Positions 14,349 through 26,677 of a stretch of 64,000 nt of DNA are shown here, piece after piece. Position 1 is the first letter of the stretch; every line of letters starts with the position of its first letter. This DNA is from Crotophaga sulcirostris (lineage: Eukaryota; Chordata; Aves; Cuculiformes; Crotophagidae): contig VYZB01000014.1 in NCBI GenBank assembly GCA_013397455.1, positions 186,001-250,000 of the forward strand, written 5' to 3'. A program made the translations under genes and the position numbers. A model generated the notes under the pieces. It saw only the letters and a program-made list of their open reading frames with translations. It made no database searches and was not told where the DNA came from.

Positions 14349-15190
14349 TCAACCAAGCCTCCTCAAAAGTGAGTCCAGTACGTTTCTACTGGTGGTTGTG
14401 TTTTTGCTAAACAAATATGGAAAGTGTTGGGCCCTTATGCCTTGGCAATATGTGATCAGCGCATTTTTTTCCCTGGTTATGATCAGCATTGTCATGTTCT
14501 GTCTTGGTCCATAAACCCCCTTGAGCCCATCATAAAACAAGCACATATGGTGCTTGTCAGCATTGCCTGTCATTCAGTAGCCTTGGCTTTCCACCACTGA
14601 CCTTTCATCTGACATAACTGATTTGGACTTCATGGTGTGTCTTCCTGGAAGCCAGCTTGTCTGTAATTGAATCTGGGTGAGCCAGCACAATCTGACAAGT
14701 GCTCTGAGCAGAAGCTGAATTGCACTATGATAACCATTCATTCTGTTTTGGTGTTCTCCACATAGAAAGTCAATAGTTTGCTTGCAATCCAACACGTCCC
14801 ATATGGCCTGCCATACCTTCTGGAGGTGGTTTCTGGAGGAGAGAGAGCAGTAATTGACTCATACACAGCTTTCCACATTTGGCCTTTCCATTTTGTTTTT
14901 CCACGTTAACCTCAATAGCTGCTTGGCTGCAATGGTACAACATCTAGGAGGCTCTTTGTGGAGTAGCTTTGTGCTATGCGGTTGACCATCTGTTAGTCAG
15001 AAGCACACAGTGATTCAAGCCATTCCAGTGCTCAGTGATGTACCCGCCAGTCTCTCATACACAAAATTGTAGATGCTTGCAAGAGAACTTGAACTTAGTT
15101 TTCGAGACATGGCTCCAGTGATTTTTAATTTCATGCCTGATACACAGAGTAAAATGCAAACTTCTTTGGCTGAAAATTGGTTCTTCTACA
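14349..15190 (-). mobile_element. ancient RTE-like LINE remnant (endonuclease end and linker)
   Basis: Read from 15190 down on the minus strand, several broken frames line up in the order expected for an RTE-like non-LTR retrotransposon. First come blocks like the end of an apurinic endonuclease: HWSHVSK near 15.11 kb, RDWRVHH near 15.05 kb, and a CASD-stop-QMVN block near 15.0 kb where functional copies have a D-H-R/Q-L-V motif. Next come a W-K-A-V-Y-E-S block near 14.87 kb and an EHQN..AIQLLL block near 14.74 kb. Then QMKGQWWKAKATE (14571-14620) and, one frame over, NADKHHMCLFYDGLKGVYGP (14505-14564). The last two blocks match the linker before the reverse transcriptase. At least three frameshifts and several stops show the copy is dead and old. 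The reverse transcriptase itself is not visible below 14349. The part at 14505-14625 is the most convincing; the endonuclease part is weaker. The clade is inferred. Confidence 0.55.
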
Positions 15191-15502
15191 TCTGCTCTCC
15201 TTGTGAGGTCAGAAAGTGTTGTTCCATTTCACGTGTGCATTTACATCTCTCAGATCAAGAATGTTAGAACTGGGAAATATATATGTTGGTTGACATTGGG
15301 TCATCTTGCTATACGATCCTAGCAACAAACTAGTCCTTCTGTTTGGTTCAGACACTTCCATCCATTCAATATTTAGCAGTGGTAACTGGAAAAGGAGATG
15401 GGCTTGAAGTAAAATGGAGAGCAGGCGAAGGAGTGTGTGCAAGATAGAGAACACAAGCAGTCATCTGTAGTGATGAAAAGTGATTGCTGTCGACTACATT
15501 TA

Positions 15503-15565
15503 ACTAGTATATATATGTATACTGTATAAATGTATCTATGTATGTGTGTACGTATATATAGTATT
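15503..15565. repeat. TA/TG-rich low-complexity tract
   Basis: Irregular alternating TA, TG and GTAT units, ending ACGTATATATAGTATT. A simple repeat with no further structure. Confidence 0.75.
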
Positions 15566-18500
15566 AAAAGTGGAGCTTGCAAATGAGTAAATTATTGGAT
15601 GCATGGATTTCAGGTTGGGTTTAGGAAGGCACATAGCGTGCACGTTAGCAGAGAACTGGGAAAATCAAGATGTGAGATCCCAGAGGGTATAGACAAGGTT
15701 CTGCTGTCCTGATACAAATTTCTTTCTAGCGAGTATTACTGTGCCTCTGCATACTTAACCTTTCTTATAAACAATGTGGGGTTTTTTTCTTTCCCCTGGG
15801 TAGTTCTCTATTCTCTTCCCTCTTTGTTATTTGGCAGAATCGCTGCACTAATATTTCCCATAGCTGCATTGGGTCCTCATGGATTCAGAAGGCAGATGTG
15901 CATTCAACATCCTCTGTCCCTGCAGATTTTGGTCAGCCTCCTTGTTCTAAAAAGCCGTCTTCCCAAGATGGTGCTCCTCAGCCAAGCCCTTTGGCTGTTC
16001 TTTGGTGAACCCCACACATAGATCATAGCTGTTTCTCTCAGCCAGCTGAGTTTCACTCATTGGTGCTGCACTGGGTCCACAGGGAGTCAGTTCCCAGCTC
16101 CTAGCACTACGCTCTGTTCTGGGAAGCTGGCCTTGGTGATCCAGGGCTGTTTGGGTATTTGCAAGTAGCAATAAACACTGGATAAGAGTTGAAAGTATTT
16201 GTGTTTGCTGTCATTAAGGACTAACTAAGGTAACTTTTTGCTACAGTGACTTTGTCTGGGTGATAGACATTTTTGGGCACCTCATCCCTTCTATTTTAGG
16301 GTTGATTTGTAGAGTCCAACACAGGACTGCTGAGTCATTAAAAAAATCATTGAGAGCTTGTTCTGTTTTTGCGTCAGCAGCTGCCTTTCAGGCTGCACAC
16401 ATTCAAGCTTGTCACTCTAACTTCTAGTGCTATTACTGATTGCTCCCTGTATCGTTCCTCCCTGCAGTTTGTGATTCACTCTTTAGTTACAGAGGAGATT
16501 GTATTAAAGGCTGGTTTTCTTGCTGGGAAGCTTTTATTAAAGGTTGTTTTTCTTGCCCCCTCCAAAGGAAAGTCTTTCCAAAGACAGAATTGTCGCCTTC
16601 CCAAGAACTGCATTGGCACATATGAATTGTCTATTGCTGAACTGATAGATGAGCTGTCAACAGGGTACAAACCTGTGACTGTTAGAACAAAGGCTGGCAA
16701 ATCCAAATGGGAAATAAAGCACAATTTTTTTAACTGCAAGGGAAATTAATAATTGAAACAACTTACCTGTGGATCCAGTCAGGAACACATGTTTTCCGAA
16801 AGGGTGTGCCACAGTTCAACAAAAGTTATTAAGCTCCATACAGGAATGAACTGGTGAAATTCTCTGGGCTGCATTTGGTTGAAGTCCACAGCAGAGGATC
16901 CACTGGTATCTGCTGGATTAGTAAAGCAAACCCAAACTGCCTCAGAAGGAACAGCAAACAGCTTTGCTCAGTAAGATCAAGCATCAAAGCAGGGAAACGT
17001 AGCATTTGACAAGTGTGCTGTATATGGTAATTAAATCTCTTCTGTGCTCATTTACAGCTTTCTATTTCCTCCTCTCAACTGCATTTTCATCCCATATTTC
17101 CCCCTTTTTTCCTCTGCTCTTTTATCCCTTTCTACTCCAAAGCATTCAAATTTTAGCTGAACTTTTGAACCACACGTGGAGTTTATCGTTAATCACCAGC
17201 ATACACTGTAGTATTCCACTGCATCACAATTTTAGAGTAGATGCTGAAAATTGCAATATAAGAAGGGAATGGACAAGTTTTAGGATTAAAACTGTTTAAA
17301 AATGTCTCAGAAAAAGAAATTATAGCAATAGATCATGATGACCTAACTTACTCACTGGTGGCAGCCAAGGGCATGTGCTAGCAATTGCAGCATATGTCTC
17401 AAAGGAAGGTGGGCTGATTTTGATCCGCTGGCAACAGTCCAGCTAAGCTTCAACTTATGAGTGAGGTCCTCTCCTCTTGTAGGGAATGGGAACTATAAGC
17501 TCCTGCTGGAGCCTTGGCTGCTACTGACCATAATGCAGCTGTTCAGCCTGTATGAGTGCAGGCTGGTACATGTTCTCAAGCAGTACCACCTCATTTACAT
17601 CTTGCTGTCTCTGTGCTAATAAGCCCTGAGCATTAGGGCTTATTTACTAGAGGTCATTGATACGTGAACGCAACTGTAGTGCTTGCTCTCAGATGCATCA
17701 TCTTTACCTGCCAAAATCTGGGATGAGCTTTTGAAAGTGTAATGTTTATCGGACATTTTGGGGCATATGGAAGCACTGTCCCAGTGAGAGCATGGGATAT
17801 ACTGTGCATATGCACTTTGAAAGTGTAAGGGATGTACAGTGTATCGATGTGTTTAAGTTGCTGCCCTCCCACGTGTGTGATACCCAGCAGACATGTACTG
17901 AGGACACGTGGGATCAGCCAGCTGGAAGGATCATAGCTGTTCCCTGGATCAAGTAATGGCTTTGTTTATTGTGCAAACTTACCCACGAACTTGAGGATCT
18001 CTGCAGAGTATACTGCTATAAGCTTTACACATATTCAGTGTGTGTTTTTTCTTGCTTATTTGTGTCCATTCTTCCGTTATCTCATATAATAAGCTAGGCT
18101 GCAAGCTTTTCACAGCGGGTGCTAGCTTTCTGTTTGTCTTTCTAGTGTCTAATATCAAGGACTTGTAATGCCTGACTGTGACTCTGAAGTGTTATGATGA
18201 TAATTTTAATAACATGTGAATTACTTTGACAGTAATCAACTGTGCCAGGTTATTGGTGGTTGATACCAAGTTAACCGTATTTGTCTCTTGAATCTTTCAA
18301 ACAGCAAACTGCAGCACAATGACTTGAAATTTCCCCGTCTGAGAATACTTTCTCAGCATTTAATGTATTGTTTAATTGAATGTGAGCAGCAAACTTCTTA
18401 CTTTTATTGTTAAACCAGGGGAGAATCTGGCTGATTGTCTTTCTCATTGGAGTTTTTTATGATAGTGGGACAACATGAACTGTTACATGTCCTCTTTGGC

Positions 18501-19086
18501 TGTTATATGACAACTGTGAAGAATTTCAGAGAAACTATTTCTAAACCTTCATATACAGTATCTTCTGGAGGAGAACTTCATACCCCATGAACTTTCTTTA
18601 AGGTATTACTGACAGTGTTCTCCTTAATTCATCACATACGTTTCAACTACATAATTCCATCTGGTTTTCAGTAAAAAAACTAGGCCGTGTTATAATGAAA
18701 CTGAAAGGAGTAGTTTAATTAATAGGCTTTGTGGGTTGAGGTTTTTGGAAAGTAAGGTTGTTGGTCAATCTCTGATTCTTGTGGGATTTCCCTCTGGTCA
18801 GCTATCCCATTGTTAAGCCCAATTGTGTCTGCCAACATTATATTAAGAATTGTTCTTCAGGGCTAAGTTATTTTTCCATAATACCTGAGAGCACCTGGTA
18901 ATATTAGGAAGCTCTATCTGGCTCCTAGTGCTCTCCTACCTGTATAAAAATGTGTATGATGGAAATGTCAGCACTTACCAGCACCTCCACAAGAGTTACT
19001 GCAAAGTTGGTGCTGGTCATGGATTCACCCAAGTTGTGTAGGTGCCTAACTCTGACAGAAACGGATCTGTTAAAGCTGTTAGACTA

Positions 19087-19155
19087 GGGATGTAGCTTAG
19101 TGGGTATAAGTGCTTTCTAAAGGAACTGTTCTTGGTGTGGATGAACCAGAGTCCT
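19087..19155 (+). repeat. tRNA-like sequence, possible SINE head or tRNA pseudogene
   Basis: The sequence begins GGGATGTAGCTTAGTGGGTA. TAGCTTAGTGG fits a pol III A box, and GCTT..AAGT can form a D-stem with one G-T pair. About 40 bases on, GATGAACCAGAGTCC sits where a B box would be, but it fits poorly. No convincing anticodon stem or acceptor closure is visible, so it is not a functional tRNA gene. It could be the head of an old tRNA-derived SINE or a chance match. Confidence 0.2.
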
Positions 19156-22100
19156 TATAATTTGGCCAATGGCCTGCACCCAGAGACCAGGGCGCCAGAA
19201 GAGTTTGCCTCCAACATCTGTTTCCTGTGTTTAAATCTGACTCTGGTATTATCAACCCTTCACATTGTCAAATAAAAAATGCATAAAATAATTGCATTAT
19301 ATATTAAGACTCTTGAGAAAGTCACTTGCAGACCTTCTTCTATTCCAGTGAGCTTAGCTGTGAAAAATTGGGTAAGAAGCAGGGTCTCACTGAAAGCGAG
19401 ATATAACATCTGAGCAGTGCACTCTTGGATAAACAGAAATTACTGAGTAAATAACAAAATGTAAAAAAATAAGATCAAAATTGAAGTGTGGAAATTGTGG
19501 ACTGTAGAATGATTGCTTTTATAAATACTTTTAAATGTGTATTTGCTCTCTGAGTTTCACTATAAATTGTAATGAAGTGCCTCTAGGTTCAGATGTGAAT
19601 AGGGCCAAATCTTGCAGTTGTTATTTGAGCAGACAAAAAACTCTGAAAAAACAATCTTCCAACTGAAAATGACTGTGTTTTGACTCACTAAAATAGCAGG
19701 ATTGGGTCTGAATATCATGGTATTATGTTGTCCATTTATTGTGCTAAGGATCTGCTATAACCTTTTGGACATTGCTTGTCATTCATGCCTGATATAAACT
19801 ACAACTACACAAGAAACCAGTGGATTTTAAAAATCTCATGCATTCTGTCTGCAATTATCCTGGTGGCATGGTGTGACCTGCCGATTCAATTCTTTTTGAG
19901 ATGAATATAAGCTGTTAGTAGACCAAGGCTGAGTGAATACATTAAATCTTGAGCCCACTATCAATTACCCATTTCCTCATGGCAGCATCTAGGATGCCTG
20001 GAAAATAAGAAGAGTCAGAGGTGATTAGAAGAGGCTTCTTTGGATGCAAAAAGTCCTGGGAAAACTGAATATCAATTTTGGATTCCCTTTTCCTGGTGAC
20101 TTACAAAGTCTGAGTTTTGGTTTTCGCTGTTACAGAGGCACAAGAGAAAGCAGGGTGTTTTACTGTATTCCATTAAGATCGTGTGCTCATCAGAGGCTGG
20201 TTAAGATCTGACGCTTCCACGCAGCCTGCTTTGGTTGCTCTGTGGGGTTACAAACACACAGCAGCCTTGTCAGATAGGAGCTGAGCGCCTTTATTTCCTG
20301 GCAGAATCCACTTTGCAAGTGGGGCTCAGGATGAGGGTGAGGAAGCCACCACTTCTTGGTAAGCAGCTTCAGAAGAGAGAGACAGAAAAGGAGAAGCAGT
20401 CACTTTATACTAAATTTTAAAGGCAATGCTTTTACGCTTTCCAGGGAATCGGTCAAGTGGCTTTATGCTATTTCCTCTCTCAGGTGTCTGACCCAATGGT
20501 AGAAAGGGCTTTCTTAATAACTAAAGATATTGTTTCCACTGTGTACCCTCCAGTGACCATCGTGATTGATGCCATTAGGGAGCAGAGGGGCACACAGTAA
20601 CATATGAATGATAGTGTACTCCTCCTTGTCTTCTTTCAGTCATTTCACTCATTTTTTTCCCATCAACTTCTTCCCTTCTAGTTTTCTATATGTGTATAGT
20701 ACGTGCAGACTTTCTTCCTCACACCCACTTCTCCTTCTCTCCTGGTGGAGGCATTCTGCTAATGATACAGTCAGGGAATACTGTAGAGACAAAGGGTGAA
20801 ATTTGCCTCATCTGCTGAGCCTGTTAAACTCTAAATGTCCCATTTCATTAAATCTGTATGACTGTGCTGGAAAAGCAAGGGACTGTTCCTTTCCCTAGGG
20901 ACCTCCTCACCTCCTAAAAGGAGGACAGGCATATACTGGGCAATTTCTGTTGCTGATGGGGGATGCCAGCTTACGAAGGCACATGGTGATAAACAAAATT
21001 GGAATCAGTTGTGGGTTTTGTTTGTGAGAGTTTGTGCATTTTGTTAACCGTATTGGGTAATTATATGTAATTATTTGGGCAATTCACTAATTCTTTCATG
21101 CTAGAACTAGTGCCGGGTCCCTTTTATTTTGTGATCTCACTAAACTTTGCAGATTTTTCATGACTTGTCGATTTTAAAGTCATATAGGTCTATTGTTATC
21201 TTGTGAAGACCATAGCATTTTAACAAGACAAGTGTCTTGGCTGGGATCACTTGGCAAAATTTGGAACAGAACTTGTGTTCTGACTTTCAGCATGATGCTG
21301 CATCCATCACTGCCTTTGAAAGACCAGTGAGCTGCGTAGAAGAGACTTGAATTTGTGCTTCTCAGGCCCACACCTCAGTGCATCTTCCCCAAAGCTAATG
21401 GGAATTTTGATAAACAGCCAGATAATTGTTTTCTGCTTTTATGGGGAAAATAATCAGTATTTACTTTATGCATTAAGGTAGGAAAAACTACTCTTATACA
21501 CAGTGCTTTCATTAGAAATATTTACCTTTTGAAAATGATTGCCTGTTCAGTTTTCAGAGTGTAATTTACAAAGATGCAACTAAATTGCCATTTTATCTGG
21601 CTGAACTATGCTAATAGGAGCAGTCATATGCTGTACATCTCTTCCCCATCTCTTCCTACCTATAAATTATTCAGAACTATTATAGCTAAAACTGTGACTA
21701 GATGATTTTATTTCTGACTTCTGAAATGCTAGAAAGGATTTGGTTTGGAATGAAAGGGATGACATCCTTGTGAGGCACTGGGAAATTAGGAATCAATTGT
21801 GACTGACACGCTCGCTCCTGGAGAAATGGGAAAGATGGTTAAAAATAGCTTTTTTAGTTAAGAATATTAGTAGTTTTAATATAAAATATTTAAGCCTACA
21901 CAGTTCAGTCTGTAGAACTTCCTGTCAGATATAACAATAAGCATGTCAAAGTTTATGGAGACATTTGCTAAGATAACTATCTCAACTCCCTTACCTGAGC
22001 TGAGGTTAATTTGACTTTGCTGGAGAAATTTAACCTCTTGCAATAACCCAAAGATTTAAGACTTTTCACCTGAAAACATTTGATTTAATCTTCTATAACA

Positions 22101-23766
22101 AAAGCCATCAAGTAATTCATGACTTCTCTTGCGTACAAATCCTGTGAGACCACTTCTGAAATTCACGTGGATTCACAAGCTGTGTCATTTTAACACCTTG
22201 AACTACACTTTCCAGGAGCACAAGGGCAAGGGTCAGAGGTTAAACTCCTTTTATCAGTCTGAGGCTCTCAGTTATTTTGCAGCTTGGAGAGGGGTGGGAG
22301 TGTTGGTGTCACAGGGTGAAATGTGAAGTGGTTGCTGCTTTGTGCAAACTCTTACCTTCATTCCAGGGCAATGGGAGGTTAAGGTAGGTTTATCCTTTTA
22401 TTTGTGTTTTCTTCCAAACAGCCTGTAACAAGCTTTACCAGCTTTTACCAGCCCTTCCTTTCTGCCCAAGCTGACTTGTGCATCTTGCAGCCCCTGCACA
22501 GTGCTTACTTTCTGAGGTTCTTTACCCACTGGGAAAGTACAGCTCATGGGGGTATGGACCATTTCATCTTGATTCAGCTGCATGGTCTGGAGTGTAAAAC
22601 CTGTAATTTTTTTGTTTTAGTGATCCCAAGGAAGCATGCTGACTGCAGAATGCTTGTGTCATTCTTGTTTTGTCCCTGAGGCATAAGCTTTGTTCTCCAC
22701 GAGGAGTTACTTGTGCTTGTGTGATCTATGGGGATATGGTCACTGGCATTATTCCCAGTTCTTACTCTGAATACTGTATATCTAATGTTTTTCTAGATAA
22801 TGTTAAAAATCTTGAAATTTTGCTCTGGGTGGTAGCAATCCTGCCTGGAAGGCATTGAGTGCAATATAAATATGGTATACTAGTATTATAGCTGGTATTA
22901 AAGTGATAATATAAATTTAAGAGTAATCCAAAGCTGCATCACTGCGGTCTTGGGATATGTACTTAATTTGCATCTAGGGTCTCTTATGACTGGTTTGCCA
23001 TATAGTTTTGATTTAGTTAGGTGGTTTTTTTTTCCAGATACGTGGTTGGTTTGTAGGCTGTTCTTTCACCAAAGCATAACTTCCTCTGCCTGCTGCTAGC
23101 ATTAATGGCAGCAAGCTAGTGGGGTTGCCTGACTGGCAAGCTTAGAAGATAAGGTGTGTGATACCATGTTGTTACACTGTAGTAACATACAAATACCTGT
23201 CTTTGGGCCAGAGTCCTGCTGTGGTCAGTACTGAAATGCAAAGGAACTGGTTTGAAAGGTAAAAGGAGCAGAAGTGAGGAGGCAACAACTGGATGTGGGC
23301 AGATCAGGAACACCTCTAGCTAATGTGACAGGTTGGTGTCAGACTGCACCAGCCTGCCTGTTGGAAAGTGCTTGGTGTGCATTGCAGCGAAGGGAAGATG
23401 GGTTGCTCACTGGGAATGTCCCTCAGCCTTATGGGACACTGAGGCAGAAAACGAAAACTGCTCTGAGGTGATGGAAACCAGCCGTGTTGGCTGGACAGGT
23501 ATCAGTAGCGTTGCCGGAGACACTGGGGGCTGGCTGTGGCAGGCCCAGTGGGAGAGAGAAGGTTTTATGACTGATATAAAATGGATTACAGAATGTGGTG
23601 GTGATGCAGTCAGAGACAAATGAGATGGGGACATTGTTTTACAGCGCTGGTTTGAATGATTCTGAGTTGGCATTTGTCAAGCCAGCAAAGAGCAGCCCAT
23701 GAACTTTAGGAAGAGTATTCGATAAAATCTAATAGCTCAAGTTGATTGTCTGTGGTACTGTAGGAT

Positions 23767-23788
23767 GACCATCCTAACTAGGATGGTC
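23767..23788. repeat. perfect 10-bp inverted repeat (small palindrome)
   Basis: GACCATCCTA at 23767-23776 and TAGGATGGTC at 23779-23788 are exact reverse complements separated by two bases (AC). A partial extra copy of the arm (TAGGAT) lies immediately upstream at 23761-23766. The arrangement could extrude a small hairpin. No flanking transposon features were seen. Confidence 0.8.
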
Positions 23789-26431
23789 CTGGTGATAAAA
23801 TCTGTGCTTGGATTCAGTGGCCCCTGAGCTTCAGAGATGCTTCATTTTCAGGTGAGTCCGTATGTTTCCGACAACATGGGGCACTTGCAGAATCATGCAT
23901 AGGTGAGAACTTCAATTTCTTTTTATTCTTTCTCTCAAAAGTCTGGATGTGTTTGAATCCACATTTTCTAGTCATTGCCTTTGCCTCATCTTTGTGTGCT
24001 CTTATGCTGAAAACCGAAGTGCTGTTTCCAGCAAAACATCATGACAAGTTCTTACAAAGTTCTATCTGCAGGAAGTTTCTTCCTGCTATTTGTTTAGTGC
24101 AAAGAAAGAAATTAATCCCATAGTGACATATAATTTGTCCTCATTAGCAGGAAACAGAATTTATATAGGCTCAAAAGCTATTTGTTATTCTAACATACCA
24201 GCCTAAAATTTTAGCCACCACTGATTGTGCATTGTTGACTTGACAGCAGAAGTAACCATAACTTAGACTTAATGAATGCTTTCATGCAGTATGCACAGTC
24301 CTCCAAAAGTCCTTATTTCGTACTATTTAATGCTGTGTTGAACAGTTGAGTTTGATAAAGGCTGAAACAGTCAGAATTATGCTTTCATTTGAATTTTAAT
24401 TTTTAGAGGAGGAAGGCAGATGGTATTGTTTTACAGAGAGAATAGCCCAGTATATCCTGCTGTGCTAAAAGTCTCTTTGAGCCCATCTGATACTGGTCTC
24501 TGAGTTTTCCCTACAGTTTTCCTTAGCTTACACACCACCTTCAAATTGCATATATTTTTTTTTCCTGTTGGAATAAATCACAAGCATGGAAATCACATGT
24601 ACTGTGAAGGTCACTGGAATCTTGGTGATGAAAAATTCAGTCCCAAATAGGCAGTTTCTGTTAGCATTGACGTTCTTCTTGGTGCCACAGACTTAAGTTT
24701 GGCTTTTGAGCTCATGTTCATTTGTAAATGCTAACTCAAAGCAATAGACATGTCTTTGGAAGTACAGTCTCCTTGTCTAGTATCCAGGAATAAATTGCAT
24801 TTAAGTTGTTCCCACTGTGGGTTTATAACTTGTTTCTACAGTTCATACAGAGGCCTGAGTTGCTCTTAGTTCCATTTGTTCTTCCATGAAAATTAATAAG
24901 CATGACCCTAAGCAAAACAGAACAATCCAATAATTCCAATAAGTTTGGAAAGAAACTTCACTTGGAAAACTAACAAAGGCATAACCTATCTCCAAATCAA
25001 GAACTATGCCTGTCTTGTGGAAAAAAAAAAAGTGTTAAAATATATGTAACAGTGCCACCTGCTGAATCCCATCCTAACACCTTCCAAAGGAAATGTGCGT
25101 GCATGGTAATGAAATGGAGCTGGCCTTGATTAAAGCACAGGCATACAGCCTGACTGTTTCTCATGTAGAACACAGGGTACAACATAGTTTAAAATACTAA
25201 ATTAAATATTCATCTTCATAGCATAAGATTGACTTGATCCCTTTGAAATCATATCAAAAATTATTTTGTCTGCTGTTAAATATGCCTGATGCATTTCCCA
25301 CTACTATTAGCACTGAGATGTCCAAAAATAAGTTTGAATTGCACTTCTAGTAGTGAGTAACTTGTCTAGAAGGTGCTGATGTTCTAAAGTTGCAAACAAA
25401 ATGGGATTCCCTGCTGAATTTCTGAATTTAGAAAAAATTAATTCTACAAAGAGCACTGTCAAATAAGTCTAAAATGACTGAGACAGGCAGTCATTTTGTG
25501 GAAGTGAGTGAATGCCTTTACTGCATTCAGCAGTTTGATACAACAGCCTGCATGCTGCCTAAAAATACTGAACATTTTTTGAATCCACTATGGGCTGTAT
25601 TCTGCCTGCCTTATTAATATATGTTTCCGTTCTGTTCATTTTACTGGGCTGCTGATGCAGAACAGGGCTGTTGAGTCCCTGTAGCCGAACTGGGCTCCCA
25701 CTCTGAAGGACCCTTCTGTGCGGGGGAAGATACTGGGGAAGCAGCAGATGGTGGTTTAAGTGAGCTCCATGCCACTACCTGGGTGGTTGGTGCAGCCCTG
25801 CATTGCTTGCTTGTTATCAGGCTACTTCCTGCATCCTGTCATATGTGGAAAGACCTTTCTGTTGTGTTTAAATCTTATGCATTTTTACACATTTTCTGCT
25901 GGGTACAGTGTTATCCCGAAGGGGCTGCCTTGCTTGATATCAAGTGACCACCCTCTGCTACACATGGCGTTGTGCAGATGGTGACACCAGTGACCACTCT
26001 GGTCACAAGCATAGCTCTGACATCTTTGGGAACTAAATCCAGTATGTAAAGCTGTAACGTGCTGTGTGTTTGACATCAGTTGGCACAAAATTTTATGCTG
26101 AAGAGGGCTTGCTGTGAAGCTGTCTTTATTAGGAGAATAGAAGAGAATAGGATAAAGTGGATAGGACTCCATCAGTGAAATGCAGGATGCATACCTCCTG
26201 TTTTCCATGTCCCTGTATCCCTCTAAAGAAAAACAAAAACATGTTCTCAGTGCATGGCAAAGACTGCTTTGTTTATTTAGAAAGCAAAATCTGTGTATTT
26301 TTGGCAACAAATTCAGAAAAGCTGGTCCTTAATTGTCTTATCAGATCTAAAATGCAGGGGGGGTGTTTCTTCTGGCTCCCCCTTGGCACTGAGATTAGGG
26401 CTGTGACTGTACACAGAGAGATGCATTCTTG

Positions 26432-26677
26432 TGCTTCCATTTCCAATGTGAGCTCTGTGGTATTGGTCTCAGTGTTTCTCAGCAAGGGAAAAGGGATGTT
26501 GACAGGCATGTAAATGAAGCTGGACACATGCTTAACAAAAAGCGACAGCAAAGTAAAACCAATGACTTTGTTCCATCTAGAGATACAAATTTCCCATCCT
26601 CCAGCATAACATTCAAAGTGCCAGCATTCTCTGAGCTGTTTTCACAGAGGATGTTCTCTAATGGTCAATTTGTTTAA
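26432..26677 (+). pseudogene. zinc-finger peptide resembling hAT/ZBED-type proteins (fragment)
   Basis: An open frame of about 82 codons with no ATG near its start encodes a single C2H2-like finger: Cys at 26447-26449 and 26456-26458 (C-E-L-C), then His at 26507-26509 and 26525-26527 (spacing C-X2-C-X16-H-X5-H). Between them is SVSQQGKRDVDRHV. A glycine-lysine-x-aspartate-valine step before the first histidine, followed by a basic K-K-R-Q-Q-S-K stretch, is typical of the N-terminal finger in hAT-transposase-related (BED-like) proteins. No transposase core or dimerisation region was found downstream, and the frame stops at 26675-26677. It may be a remnant of an old DNA transposon, one exon of a domesticated gene, or chance. 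The whole motif keeping one frame argues against chance. Confidence 0.4.

Larger units (their letters stand above)
15191..26431. other. AT-rich non-coding stretch
   Basis: About 11 kb without a recognisable gene. It holds a TA-rich tract at 15.5 kb, a tRNA-like head at 19.09 kb, a 22-bp inverted repeat at 23.77 kb and an 11-base A run at 25021-25031. The longest frames (126 codons plus at 16.37-16.75 kb, 141 codons minus at 25.89-26.31 kb) show no domain or motif I recognise. Confidence 0.6.

Noticed and set aside
25885..26310. 141-codon minus-strand frame
   Set aside because: No recognisable motif, no conserved block order, and it overlaps plus-strand frames. Consistent with chance.
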